This document shows positions 42,994 through 51,399 of a stretch of 64,000 nt of DNA, piece by piece (position 1 is the first letter of the stretch; each line of letters opens with the position of its first letter). Source of the DNA: Oscillospiraceae bacterium (GTDB lineage Bacteria; Bacillota; Clostridia; Oscillospirales; Ruminococcaceae); the NCBI GenBank assembly GCA_022835495.1, contig BQOK01000001.1, forward strand, positions 2,852,001-2,916,000. The letters are read 5' to 3'. A model generated the notes under the pieces. It was not told the origin of the DNA, did not search any database, and saw nothing but the letters and a program-made list of their open reading frames with translations. The position numbers and the translations under genes were made by a program.

Positions 42994-45075
42994 TTATTCC
43001 TCCTCCTCCGCGCCATTGCCCAGTTTCTTTGCTTCCTCGATCACCTTGCCCTCCAGGTTGGCGGGCAGGGGCTCGTAGCGCACGAATTCCAGGGTGAAAT
43101 GCCCGCGGCCCTGGGTGAGCTGCCGCATAAAGGTGGTGAAGTCCTGCATTTCGGCCATGGGGACCTCGGCCTCCACCACCTGCAGGCCGTCCTCGTCCGG
43201 GCTCATGCCCAGCACGCGGCCGCGCCGCTTGGTCACATCGCCCATGATATCGCCGGTGTTGTCGCCGGGAACGTGGGCTTTCAGGGTGCCGAAAGGCTCC
43301 AGCAGCACCGGGCCCGCCTCGGGCAGGGCCGCCTTGTAGGCGATCTTGGCCGCCATCACGAACGCCATTTCGCTGGAATCCACCGGGTGATAGCTGCCGT
43401 CCAGCAGGGTGGCCTTCAGGCCCACCACCGGGTAACCGGCCAGCACCCCGTGCTGCGCGGCCTGCCGCAGGCCTTTTTCCACCGCCGGGAAGTAGTTCCG
43501 GGGCACGCTGCCGCCGAACACCTTTTCCTCAAATACCAGTTCCTCGCTGTCGCAGGGCTCGAACTCGATCCACACATCGCCGAACTGGCCGTGGCCGCCG
43601 GTCTGTTTTTTGTGGCGGCCCTGCGCCTTGCATTTTTTGCGCACCGACTCGCGGTACGCTACACGGGGGGCGCTGAGCTCCACCTCCACGCCGAACTTTG
43701 CCTTGAGCTTGGCCACCACCACGTCCAGGTGCTGCTCGCCCAGGCCGCTGATGATCTGCTGCGCGGTCTCGGGGTCCACCCGGTAGCTCAGGGTGCGGTC
43801 CTCTTCCATCAGGCGGGCCAGCGCCGCGCCGATCTTGCCCTCGTCTCCCTTTTTCACCACCCGCAGCGCCATGGCCAGGGTGGGGTTCGGGAACGCGGCG
43901 GCCGGCAGCGCGGCCACCCGGGCGGGGTCGCACAGGGTATCGCCGGTCTGGGCGGCGGGCAGCTTGGTCACCGCGCCAATGTCGCCCGCGCCAATGCTGC
44001 CTGCGTCGGTCTGGCGCTTGCCGCGCAGCGCCAGCAGCTTGCCAAAGCGCTCGGTCTCGCCCGTGCGGGCATTCACCAGGGCGGTATCCGCCTTCAGGGT
44101 GCCGCTGAACACCTTCACATAACTCAGCTTACCCACAAAGGGGTCGGCCACCGTGCGGAACACGTAGGCCGCCGCCGGGGCGGCCGGGTCGCATGCCAGC
44201 TCCACCTCGGCGCCCTCTTTTGTGCGGGCCACCGGGGGCGTCACCTCGGCGGGGCTCGGCAGCAGCACCTTCAGGTTATACAACAGCATATCCAGCGCCT
44301 GCAGGTTCACGGCGCTGCCACAGAACACCGGGGTGATCATGCCGCTCTTGCAGCCCTTGGCCAGCCCCTGCACGATCTCTTCGGTGGTAAAGGGCTCGCC
44401 CGAGAAAAACTTCTCCATCAGCGCGTCGTCGGTCTCGGCCACCGCCTCGCTCATGGCCTCCACCAGGCCGTCCAGCCGGTGGGCCATGTCCGGCATGGCC
44501 ACCTGCACCTGCTTGCCGCCCTCGTACTTAAAAGCCTTCTGGCTGAACAGGTTGATGTACAGCACCGTGCCGTCCGGCGTGCGGAAGGGCACCACGCAGG
44601 GGCAGACCGACGGGCCGAACTTGCTCTTAAGTTCTTCCAGGATCTTGTAAAAGTTGGCGTTCTCCAGGTCCATCTTGCTCACAAAGACCACCCGGCTGCG
44701 GCCGTTTTTCTCGGCCAGATGATACGCCTTCTCGGCGCCAACGGTCACACCCGACCGGGCCGACACCGTGATCAGCACGCTGCCGGCGGCCTGAATGCCC
44801 TCATATTCGCCCAGCTCAAAATCGAACAGGCCGGGAACGTCCAAAAAATTCAGCTTGATCCCGGCATACTCCACCGGAGCCACCGCCAGGTTCAGCGAAG
44901 CCTGGCGCTTTGCCTCTTCGGGGTCGTAATCGCATGTGGTATTGCCATCTTCCACACGCCCCATGCGCTCCATGGCGCCGGTGGTATAGAGCAGCGCTTC
45001 CACCAGGGTGGTTTTGCCGCAGCCGGCGTGACCGGCCACCAAAATGTTGCGGATGTCTGTGTTGGCGTAATTCAT
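42994..45075 (-). CDS. EF-G-like translational GTPase (FusA2 type)
   Basis: 693 residues from ATG 45075. Domain I: P-loop GHAGCGKTTL, G3 DVPGLFDFE (Pro-Gly retained, Thr replaced by Val) and G4 SKMD in place of the usual NKxD. Domains II-V follow, including GKLSYVKVFSGTLKADTAL, SGLGEQHLDVVVAKLK and QTGGHGQFGDVWIEFEP. Overall similarity is to the second, non-essential EF-G class of Clostridia rather than canonical EF-G, and no rps/tuf genes are adjacent. Likely a specialised ribosome factor; exact role unknown. Confidence 0.9.
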   Translation of the reverse strand: MNYANTDIRNILVAGHAGCGKTTLVEALLYTTGAMERMGRVEDGNTTCDYDPEEAKRQASLNLAVAPVEYAGIKLNFLDVPGLFDFELGEYEGIQAAGSVLITVSARSGVTVGAEKAYHLAEKNGRSRVVFVSKMDLENANFYKILEELKSKFGPSVCPCVVPFRTPDGTVLYINLFSQKAFKYEGGKQVQVAMPDMAHRLDGLVEAMSEAVAETDDALMEKFFSGEPFTTEEIVQGLAKGCKSGMITPVFCGSAVNLQALDMLLYNLKVLLPSPAEVTPPVARTKEGAEVELACDPAAPAAAYVFRTVADPFVGKLSYVKVFSGTLKADTALVNARTGETERFGKLLALRGKRQTDAGSIGAGDIGAVTKLPAAQTGDTLCDPARVAALPAAAFPNPTLAMALRVVKKGDEGKIGAALARLMEEDRTLSYRVDPETAQQIISGLGEQHLDVVVAKLKAKFGVEVELSAPRVAYRESVRKKCKAQGRHKKQTGGHGQFGDVWIEFEPCDSEELVFEEKVFGGSVPRNYFPAVEKGLRQAAQHGVLAGYPVVGLKATLLDGSYHPVDSSEMAFVMAAKIAYKAALPEAGPVLLEPFGTLKAHVPGDNTGDIMGDVTKRRGRVLGMSPDEDGLQVVEAEVPMAEMQDFTTFMRQLTQGRGHFTLEFVRYEPLPANLEGKVIEEAKKLGNGAEEEE

Positions 45076-45236
45076 GATCGTAAACAACCTCTCTTCTGCC
45101 GCTTGTTTTTGCCCTTGTGCCGCAGCGGCAGCAACCTATACAAAAATACTACCACAAAGGCGGGCTTTTTAAAAGAACTGTCCAATCAAATTTCCCCTTT
45201 GCCCTCACAGAAAATCCCCGCCCAGCTTTGTACAAA

Positions 45237-45277
45237 TTGCCCATTGACATTCCTCCGTTTGTACAAACAGCGCTGAG
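45237..45277. promoter_or_regulatory. Paired palindromes upstream of the EF-G-like gene
   Basis: Two perfect TTTGTACAAA palindromes (45237-45246 and 45268-45277) with centres 31 bp apart, about three helical turns. A matched pair suggests a dimeric repressor site; the regulator is not known. Nothing else is supported in 45088-45313. Confidence 0.5.
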
Positions 45278-45313
45278 CCGGCGCCCCGGCGGCCGTTTTT
45301 TGCCGGGCAGGCG

Positions 45314-45350
45314 TCAAAAAAGGCGGCCCCGAACATTGGGGCCGCCCGCG
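45314..45350 (-). terminator. Terminator of the P-type-ATPase-like gene
   Basis: On the minus strand GGCGGCCCC-AATGTTC-GGGGCCGCC followed by T6. Confidence 0.92.
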
Positions 45351-45366
45351 CGGCACGCGGCCGCTT

Positions 45367-48093
45367 TTAATATTTTTTCAGCAGAGGCATGGCCAGCGCC
45401 AGCACGCCCCAGGCCGCCTGATACAGCAGCAGGGCCGGCAGCGCCAGCTGTGCAAAACCGCCGGTAAACGCCAGCAGCAGGGCCAAAGCGCAGCTGAACG
45501 CCACCCCAGCCGCCTGCACCAGGCTGGCGGCGCGCTCGCCCCAGGCAGCGCCCGCCGCGGCGGTGAGCCCCCCCACAAAGGACGAAAAGGTGCCCAGGTG
45601 GGTCATGCAGCCCTCGCTCTCGCGCAGGTAGGCGCTGGCGGGATCCAGTGCCTTGCGGTCGGCGCCGGTCAGAACCTTCACGCTGTCCTCGGGCAGGCCG
45701 TACACCCCCGCCACCAGCGCGCCGGTCAGCGAGAAGTCGTCGCTGTGCACCAGCACCGAAACGCCCTGCCGCCGCAGGGTGTCCAGCACCTCGGCCGCCT
45801 GGGGGTCCGCCCGGTAGCTCACCAGGAACATGGCGAACAGGCGGCCGCTCACCGCAAGGTAAATGGGCTCTTTGGTGCCCTTGGTATAGCGCTGCTCGTA
45901 ATCCAGGCTGGGGATCTCGACCCCCTGCTTTTGCATCATGGCGCGGTTGCCCACCAGCACCCGGTTGTTGTTCACCCAGGCCGTGAACCCATAGCCCGGC
46001 AGATTTTCCAGGTTTTCCACCGGGTACAAAAAATCGGTGCGGTCCTGAATGATGGTGAGAAATACCTCCCGCAGGGTATCGCAGCCCTTGATCAGCACCG
46101 AAGCCGCATACAGAATGGCCAGGTCGATGCGCTGTTTGTCAAAGGTTTTAATGCCGTGCAGCCGCACGCTCTTGGCCGGGAACAGGTCCTTTGCGCCGGC
46201 CACCACCATGTTGGCGCGGCCCAACTCGGCCACGGCGCTCCAGCCGGGAATCACCGCGCCCACCCGGGCTGCGCTCTTCTGCATCAGCATGCCGGGCACC
46301 GCGCTCACCAGCGTGGCGGCCAGGGGGCCGCCCAGGCACAGGGTTCCCGCCAGGCTGGTCAGGGCCGCGGCCGCGCCCTTGCCGGTAAACAGGCACACCA
46401 GCGCCGCCACAAACGAAACGCCCAGCAGCAGCCACGACAGCTTTTGGGCCGTGTGGTCGCTGGCGCGCACCGAAAAGCTCTGGCGCAAAAAGCCCTTTAC
46501 AAGGCCGGTGGGCCGGTTGACCAGCAGGCAGGGCTGGGGCTCGCCCAGCCCCTTTGCCACCCGGGCCGCCAGCTCCCGGTCGCGCACCAGGGCGGCCGCG
46601 GTGTGCTCGCTTCCGGCACTGGCCAGCTCAAAGCTGCGCAGCACCACGCCGCCCATCAAAAAGCGGCCAAAGGCATTGAGGCACAAAAGCCCCGCCGCCG
46701 GGGCCGCAAACAGGGTCACGGCCGCCGCGTCGAACTGTTCCGCGCCTGCCAGCTGGAATACAAGCTGGAACGCGGCCCCCAGCGCGGCCAGGGCAGGCAG
46801 CGTGTCCGGCGTGGGGGCGGCCCAGATTCCGGGAATCCCTTTAAAGAACACGCGCCAGTTGATGGCGCAGGCCGCCAGCAGCAGGATCAGCAGCACCGTA
46901 AGATAGGCCGCCGGCGCCTTGGTGGGGTCCAGCGGGCCGATGGGCGGCAGGGCACTCCCGCCCACCGCCAGGCCCAGGTAGAGCATGAGCAGCGTCACCA
47001 GGCCGGTGAGCGCCGCCCGCAGGCCAAGGCGCGCGCGCATGCCCGCCAGGTCCGCCTGCACCGCGGGCGCGTCGGCCGGATCCTCGTAATCTTCAATATA
47101 TTCCTCTTCCTCCGGTTCTTCAAAGGCTTCGCCGGAGGGAGGCTCCTTTCCAAAAAGCTTCGGGAAGGTGATCCGCCCGGTGCGGCTTTCCTCTTCGCCC
47201 GGGCCTGCCTGCGGCTCCGGCTCCGCCTCCAGCCGGATGCTGCCGGTCGCTCCCGCCGGGGCGGGCGTGCCCTCGGGCAGGCCGGGCAGCTCCAGGGTGC
47301 GGGTATTGCCGGTCACCACGCCGGAAAGATCAATGCTGCCGGTGCTGCCGGCATCTTCGGAAGCGGGCGCAAACTCCGGCGCTGCGGGCGGCTCCCGCCG
47401 CGGGGGGGCCGGCGGCGGGGTGACGCCGGGGATCATTACGGTGGGCTCGTCCTCCGCGGGCGCGCCGCCCCCGGCGGGCAGGTCAAACTCGTCGTCGTAC
47501 TCCTCTTCCTCGCCTTTCCGCCTCTGCAAAAAGCGGGCAAAAAAGCCGGGGTGCTGCTCGGGCTCCTCGTCCGGGATCACCGCCACGCTCTCGCTGAAAA
47601 ATTTCTGGAACACATCGTCCATCTGCATGGTGGCCGAAAGGCCCGGCGGCGGCGGATTTTCATCTGCAGGCGGCGGGGCCGGGGCCTGCCGCACGGGGTA
47701 GCTGGGGGCCGGGGGCTCTGGAACCAAAACAGGTGCGGAAGCCGCCGCGCGCCGCGGCGTTTCCCGCATCGGAACAGACCCGCCCACGGCAGGCTTTTGG
47801 TCCGCACCGGCAGTGGCCCCCGTGGCCCTTTTGCGCTCTCCGGCAGGCGCCGGGGCTGCCCCCTGCGGGGCGGCGGGCGCCGGCCTCTGCGCCCGGGCGG
47901 GGGCGGGTTTTTGTTCCCGGGCCGGCACGGCTGCCGGCGCTGCCTGCCGCGCGCTGCGGGGCAGCTTCTCCTCCAGGCCAAGGCCCGCAAGGATATCCTC
48001 CACCGCCCGGTCGCTGGCCGGGTCCGGCGTTGGCTGCTGTTTCAGGTTTTCCAGGATCTCGTCTACCGAGCCGGAAAATTTGTTGTCAGGCAT
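45367..48093 (-). CDS. P-type-ATPase-like membrane protein lacking the phosphorylation motif
   Basis: 908 residues from ATG 48093 (GGAGG upstream). The first ~370 residues are Pro/Ala/Glu-rich and disordered with three short acidic linear motifs. Membrane helices start near GLRAALTGLVTLLML. The second half has a P-type fold order (paired helices, large soluble loop, terminal helices), with FLRQSFSVRASDHTAQKLSW, SAVPGMLMQKSAARVGAVIP, YGFTAWVNNNRVLVGNRAMM (N-domain-like) and GVYGLPEDSVKVL. The DKTGT phosphorylation site is replaced by VAGAKDLFPA and TGDGxND is not found, so catalytic pumping is unlikely. Seen in several Clostridia as an uncharacterised family. Overlaps no neighbour; 27 bases downstream of rlmB. 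Confidence 0.75.
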   Translation of the reverse strand: MPDNKFSGSVDEILENLKQQPTPDPASDRAVEDILAGLGLEEKLPRSARQAAPAAVPAREQKPAPARAQRPAPAAPQGAAPAPAGERKRATGATAGADQKPAVGGSVPMRETPRRAAASAPVLVPEPPAPSYPVRQAPAPPPADENPPPPGLSATMQMDDVFQKFFSESVAVIPDEEPEQHPGFFARFLQRRKGEEEEYDDEFDLPAGGGAPAEDEPTVMIPGVTPPPAPPRREPPAAPEFAPASEDAGSTGSIDLSGVVTGNTRTLELPGLPEGTPAPAGATGSIRLEAEPEPQAGPGEEESRTGRITFPKLFGKEPPSGEAFEEPEEEEYIEDYEDPADAPAVQADLAGMRARLGLRAALTGLVTLLMLYLGLAVGGSALPPIGPLDPTKAPAAYLTVLLILLLAACAINWRVFFKGIPGIWAAPTPDTLPALAALGAAFQLVFQLAGAEQFDAAAVTLFAAPAAGLLCLNAFGRFLMGGVVLRSFELASAGSEHTAAALVRDRELAARVAKGLGEPQPCLLVNRPTGLVKGFLRQSFSVRASDHTAQKLSWLLLGVSFVAALVCLFTGKGAAAALTSLAGTLCLGGPLAATLVSAVPGMLMQKSAARVGAVIPGWSAVAELGRANMVVAGAKDLFPAKSVRLHGIKTFDKQRIDLAILYAASVLIKGCDTLREVFLTIIQDRTDFLYPVENLENLPGYGFTAWVNNNRVLVGNRAMMQKQGVEIPSLDYEQRYTKGTKEPIYLAVSGRLFAMFLVSYRADPQAAEVLDTLRRQGVSVLVHSDDFSLTGALVAGVYGLPEDSVKVLTGADRKALDPASAYLRESEGCMTHLGTFSSFVGGLTAAAGAAWGERAASLVQAAGVAFSCALALLLAFTGGFAQLALPALLLYQAAWGVLALAMPLLKKY

Positions 48094-48120
48094 GGCTTTG
48101 TTTTCCTCCAACTGCAAGGC

Positions 48121-48891
48121 TCAGGCGCGGCGCTGGCGGGCGATCTCGTACAGGATGATCCCCGCCGCCACCGACACGTTAAAGCTGTCCACTCCCGTGC
48201 CGCGGCCCGCCATGGAAAGGCTCACCGCGCCGTCGCACAGCCTTTTCACCAGGGGGCTTACGCCCCGGCCCTCGCTGCCCATCACCAGCGCGATGGGGCC
48301 GGTCAGATTGCTGGTTTCCAGGGGCTCGCCCTCCATCTCGGCGCAATACACGAACACGCCCTGCTCCTTGAGCTTGCGCACCGCCTCGCCGATGTTGGCC
48401 ACCCTTGCCACCGGCAGCCGCGCCGCGGCCCCGGCGCTGCTTTTCAGCACGGTGGGGGTCACCGCCGCGCCGCCGCGCTTGGGGATCACAACCCCGTGCG
48501 CGCCGCACAGCAGCGCCGAGCGGATCACCGCCCCCAGGTTGTGGGGGTCCTCCAGCCCGTCGGCCAGCACCAAAAAGGGCGCTTCGCCCCTTTCCTCTGC
48601 CGCGGCCAGCAGTTCCTCCAGCCCGGCGTACCGGATCTCGCTGGCCCAGGCCGCCACGCCCTGGTGGCTGTCGGTGCCGCAGGTCAGGCGCAGCTTGGCC
48701 GCGTTCACCCGTTTTGCCACCGCCCCCGCCTGTTTTGCCAGGGCGGTATAATAGGCGGCCACCTGGGGGGGCAGCCCCTCGCTGATGAGCACGGTGTCCA
48801 CCCCGGCGCCGCTTTTCAGCAGCTCGGCCACCGGGTTTTTTCCATACACCAGGCTCGGGCTGCCCTCTCGTTTTTCAAATGTCTGGGCCAT
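48121..48891 (-). CDS. rlmB: SpoU-family 23S rRNA 2'-O-methyltransferase (RlmB/TrmH)
   Basis: 256 residues. N-terminal substrate-binding domain (VYGKNPVAELLKSG) and the knotted SPOUT domain with motif 1 LADGLEDPHNLGAVIRSALL, motif 2 IALVMGSEGRGVSPLV and motif 3 LSMAGRGTGVDSFNVSVAAG. Standard length. Probably shares a transcript with the P-type-ATPase-like gene downstream. Confidence 0.93.
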   Translation of the reverse strand: MAQTFEKREGSPSLVYGKNPVAELLKSGAGVDTVLISEGLPPQVAAYYTALAKQAGAVAKRVNAAKLRLTCGTDSHQGVAAWASEIRYAGLEELLAAAEERGEAPFLVLADGLEDPHNLGAVIRSALLCGAHGVVIPKRGGAAVTPTVLKSSAGAAARLPVARVANIGEAVRKLKEQGVFVYCAEMEGEPLETSNLTGPIALVMGSEGRGVSPLVKRLCDGAVSLSMAGRGTGVDSFNVSVAAGIILYEIARQRRA

Positions 48892-48930
48892 AGGATCTCC
48901 TTTGCGCCATAAAATTTATATACAGCTAAA

Positions 48931-48959
48931 AGTATAGCACCCCAGGCTCTACTTTGCCA
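48931..48959 (-). promoter_or_regulatory. Probable promoter of rlmB
   Basis: Minus strand TGGCAA (48959-48954), 17 bases, TATACT (48936-48931), about 40 bases before the start codon. Confidence 0.6.
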
Positions 48960-49460
48960 GCATTTACCCCCAAGTTTTTACGCTTTTCGCGCGGGGGCAC
49001 AGGTCAATCTCAGGTTGGCCCCCAGGGGCGCTGCTTAGACGCACATTTTCAAAAAAAATGCAAGACCCCCGCAAACCCTGCCTGGTAAAGGCAGTTATAC
49101 ACATCGTAGACTGATTTTCAGCTTTCCACATGTTGAAAACCCTGTTGAAAGTGTTGACAAGTGGCTTGTTTTCAAGTTCAATTCATGATTCTGACACAAT
49201 TTCTCGCATGTTTTCAACATCCATATTAAAAACTTTCGACTCAACGTTCAGTTATAAATTCTTTGTCAATACCGGTATTTCGACAAAAAACCCCACCCAG
49301 GGGCTGGGCTTTTTCTCTCTATTTCCCACAAAAGACGAATCCCCCTGTTTTGTGTTATAATAGCCCCAATACGGCCAGGATCGGTCGATGCGGCGCATAT
49401 GCCCGGCCGCCCCGCGGGGGGCCGGCACAAAAACGGATCATGGGCACGGAGGGTGAAACA
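48960..49460. other. 500-bp gene-free region with inverted repeats and a DnaA-box-like site
   Basis: No credible gene; the short frame 49130-49360 has no ribosome site or family. It holds TTATACACA (49095-49103, matching TTATnCACA), an 11-bp inverted repeat ATGTTGAAAAC (49130-49140) / GTTTTCAACAT (49210-49220), and further TTGAAA/TTTTCAA copies between. An extended -10 TGTTATAAT (49353-49361) probably drives ogg. Confidence 0.5.
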
Positions 49461-50300
49461 ATGCTGGTTTTGGAAGATGCACGCGGCCTGGAACTGGCCC
49501 CCACGCTGGACTGCGGCCAGGCCTTTCGCTGGCGCGAGGGCCCCGGGGGCTGGCAGGGCGTGGTGGAGGGGCGCGCGGTCACGGTGCGCCGGGCCGGGGC
49601 GGGCCTTGTGATCGAGGGCGCCGGGGAAATGGACCGGGCCTTTTGGGAACAATATCTGGCCCTGGATCTGGATTACCCCGCCCTGATCGCCCGTTTTGGC
49701 AGGGGCAGCCGCCGGCTTGCCGCCTGCTGCGCGGCCTCGCCCGGCATCCGGGTGCTGCGCCAGCCCTTCTTCGAGGTGCTGTGCGCCTTCATCATCAGCC
49801 AGAACAACAACATCGGCCGCATCAAGGGCATTGTGGAGCGGCTGTGCCAGGGGCTGGGCGAACCCTTGGGGGGCGGGCTGTACGCCTTCCCCACCCCAGC
49901 GGCACTGGCCCGGTGCACGCCGGAGGGCCTGGCCTTTCTGCGCGCGGGCTGGCGGGCGGGATACCTGGTGGACGCCGCCCAAAAAGTGGCGGGCGGCCAG
50001 GTGAGCGAGGCCGCCCTGCGCGCCCTGCCCACCGCCGGGGCCCGGGCCCTGCTCATGACCATCCGGGGGGTGGGCCCCAAGGTGGCCGACTGCGTGCTTT
50101 TATACGGCCTCTCCCGCTGGGAGGCGGTGCCCATGGACGTGTGGATGAAAAAGGCCATGAACGAGCTGTTCCCCAACGGGCTACCCGCCTGCTGCCGCGG
50201 CCGCGAGGGCATCGCCCAGCAATTTATTTTTGATTATGCCCGCCGCAATCTGCCCCGGGGCACACAAAAAGTGCAAGCAAAAGGCACGGGCGGACATTGA
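49461..50300 (+). CDS. ogg: 8-oxoguanine DNA glycosylase, OGG1-like
   Basis: 279 residues from ATG 49461 with GGAGGG upstream. An N-terminal beta domain (LAPTLDCGQAFRWRE) precedes the helical core: FIISQNNNIGRIKGIVERLC, the helix-hairpin-helix GVGPKVADCVLLYGL with the catalytic Lys, and AVPMDVWMKKA with the catalytic Asp. Removes 8-oxoG from DNA and nicks by beta-elimination. Short Lys/Gly tail at the C-terminus. Confidence 0.93.
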   Translation: MLVLEDARGLELAPTLDCGQAFRWREGPGGWQGVVEGRAVTVRRAGAGLVIEGAGEMDRAFWEQYLALDLDYPALIARFGRGSRRLAACCAASPGIRVLRQPFFEVLCAFIISQNNNIGRIKGIVERLCQGLGEPLGGGLYAFPTPAALARCTPEGLAFLRAGWRAGYLVDAAQKVAGGQVSEAALRALPTAGARALLMTIRGVGPKVADCVLLYGLSRWEAVPMDVWMKKAMNELFPNGLPACCRGREGIAQQFIFDYARRNLPRGTQKVQAKGTGGH

Positions 50301-50325
50301 TTTCACAAACCCGATGGGGTATACT
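50297..50325 (+). promoter_or_regulatory. Sigma-A promoter of fba
   Basis: TTGATT (50297-50302), 17-base spacer, TATACT (50320-50325); it overlaps the ogg stop codon. Confidence 0.82.
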
Positions 50326-50374
50326 GAAAGGCAGAACGCACCACCACACAATTGATTTTTGGAGGGCAAAGAGA

Positions 50375-51238
50375 ATGTTAGTAAGCGCAACCGAAATGCT
50401 TCAAAAGGCCCGCGACGGCCACTATGCCGTGGGCCAGTTCAACATCAACAACCTGGAATGGACCAAGGCCGTGCTGCTGACCGCGCAGGAACTGAACAGC
50501 CCTGTGATCCTGGGCGTGTCCGAGGGCGCGGGCAAGTATATGACCGGCTATAAGACCGTGGCCGCCATGGTGAGCGCCATGGTGGGCAGCCTGGGCATCA
50601 CGGTGCCGGTGGCCCTCCACCTGGATCACGGCAGCTACGAGGGCGCCAAGGCCTGCCTCGAGGCCGGCTTCTCCAGCATCATGTTCGACGGCAGCCACTA
50701 CCCCATCGAAGAGAACGTGGCCAAAACCACCGAGCTGGTGGCGCTGGCCCACGCCCAGGGCGTTTCCATCGAGGCCGAGGTCGGCTCCATCGGCGGCGAG
50801 GAGGACGGCGTTGTGGGCGCCGGCGAGGTGGCCGATCCCGCCGAGTGCAAGCGCATTGCGGATCTGGGCATCGACTTTTTGGCCGCCGGCATCGGCAACA
50901 TCCACGGCAAATATCCCGCCAACTGGAAAGGCCTCGACTTTGACGCGCTGGACAAGATTCATCAGGCCACCGGCGGCATCCCCCTGGTGCTGCACGGCGG
51001 CACCGGCATCCCGGCCGATATGATCCAGAAAGCCATCAGCCTGGGCGTGTCCAAGATCAACGTAAACACCGAGTGCCAGCTCAGCTTTGCCGCCGCCACC
51101 CGCGCCTACATCGAGGCCGGCAAGGACGAACAGGGCAAGGGCTTTGACCCCCGCAAGCTGCTGGCTCCCGGCTTTGAGGCCATCAAAGCCACCGTGAAGG
51201 AAAAGATGGAGCTGTTCGGCAGCGTGGGCAAGGCGTAA
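50375..51238 (+). CDS. fba: Fructose-bisphosphate aldolase, class II
   Basis: 287 residues from ATG 50375 (GGAGGG upstream). Zn-binding LHLDHGSYEGAKACLEAGFS, the acidic SIEAEVGSIGGEEDG, GIGNIHGKYP and VLHGGTGIPADMIQKAISLG (second Zn ligand and phosphate loop), then KINVNTECQ. Cleaves fructose-1,6-bisphosphate in glycolysis; related tagatose enzymes have the same motifs, but length and signature favour FBA. Monocistronic. Confidence 0.95.
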   Translation: MLVSATEMLQKARDGHYAVGQFNINNLEWTKAVLLTAQELNSPVILGVSEGAGKYMTGYKTVAAMVSAMVGSLGITVPVALHLDHGSYEGAKACLEAGFSSIMFDGSHYPIEENVAKTTELVALAHAQGVSIEAEVGSIGGEEDGVVGAGEVADPAECKRIADLGIDFLAAGIGNIHGKYPANWKGLDFDALDKIHQATGGIPLVLHGGTGIPADMIQKAISLGVSKINVNTECQLSFAAATRAYIEAGKDEQGKGFDPRKLLAPGFEAIKATVKEKMELFGSVGKA

Positions 51239-51296
51239 GCGCCTTTCACACTTTCGTGCGGAAAGCCGCCGCAACATAATCCGTCCGGAACAAAAT

Positions 51297-51348
51297 CCAG
51301 CGCCCCGTTTGGTCCAAACCGGCCAAACGGGGCGCTGGATCTTTATTT
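51297..51348 (+). terminator. Terminator after fba
   Basis: 17-bp stem (51297-51313 with 51323-51339), followed by TCTTTATTTT; it lies between fba and the converging hydrolase gene. Confidence 0.85.
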
Positions 51349-51399
51349 TGCGGGTCTTTTTTGCCAGGGGCCCACGGCCTGCGGCCGTTCCCTTTGTTT

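Noticed and set aside
42898-45276. Long plus-strand frame (792 codons) opposite the EF-G-like gene
   Set aside because: The minus strand encodes a full GTPase with all domains; the plus frame is His/Gln-rich antisense.
45598-48912. 1104-codon plus-strand frame opposite the P-type-like gene and rlmB
   Set aside because: It crosses two real genes on the other strand, has no domain and antisense-type composition.
49130-49360. 76-codon plus-strand frame upstream of ogg
   Set aside because: No ribosome binding site, no family, and it overlaps the inverted-repeat region and the ogg promoter.
48960-49460. Chromosomal replication origin
   Set aside because: Only one good DnaA-box match, no box cluster, and neither dnaA nor dnaN nearby.
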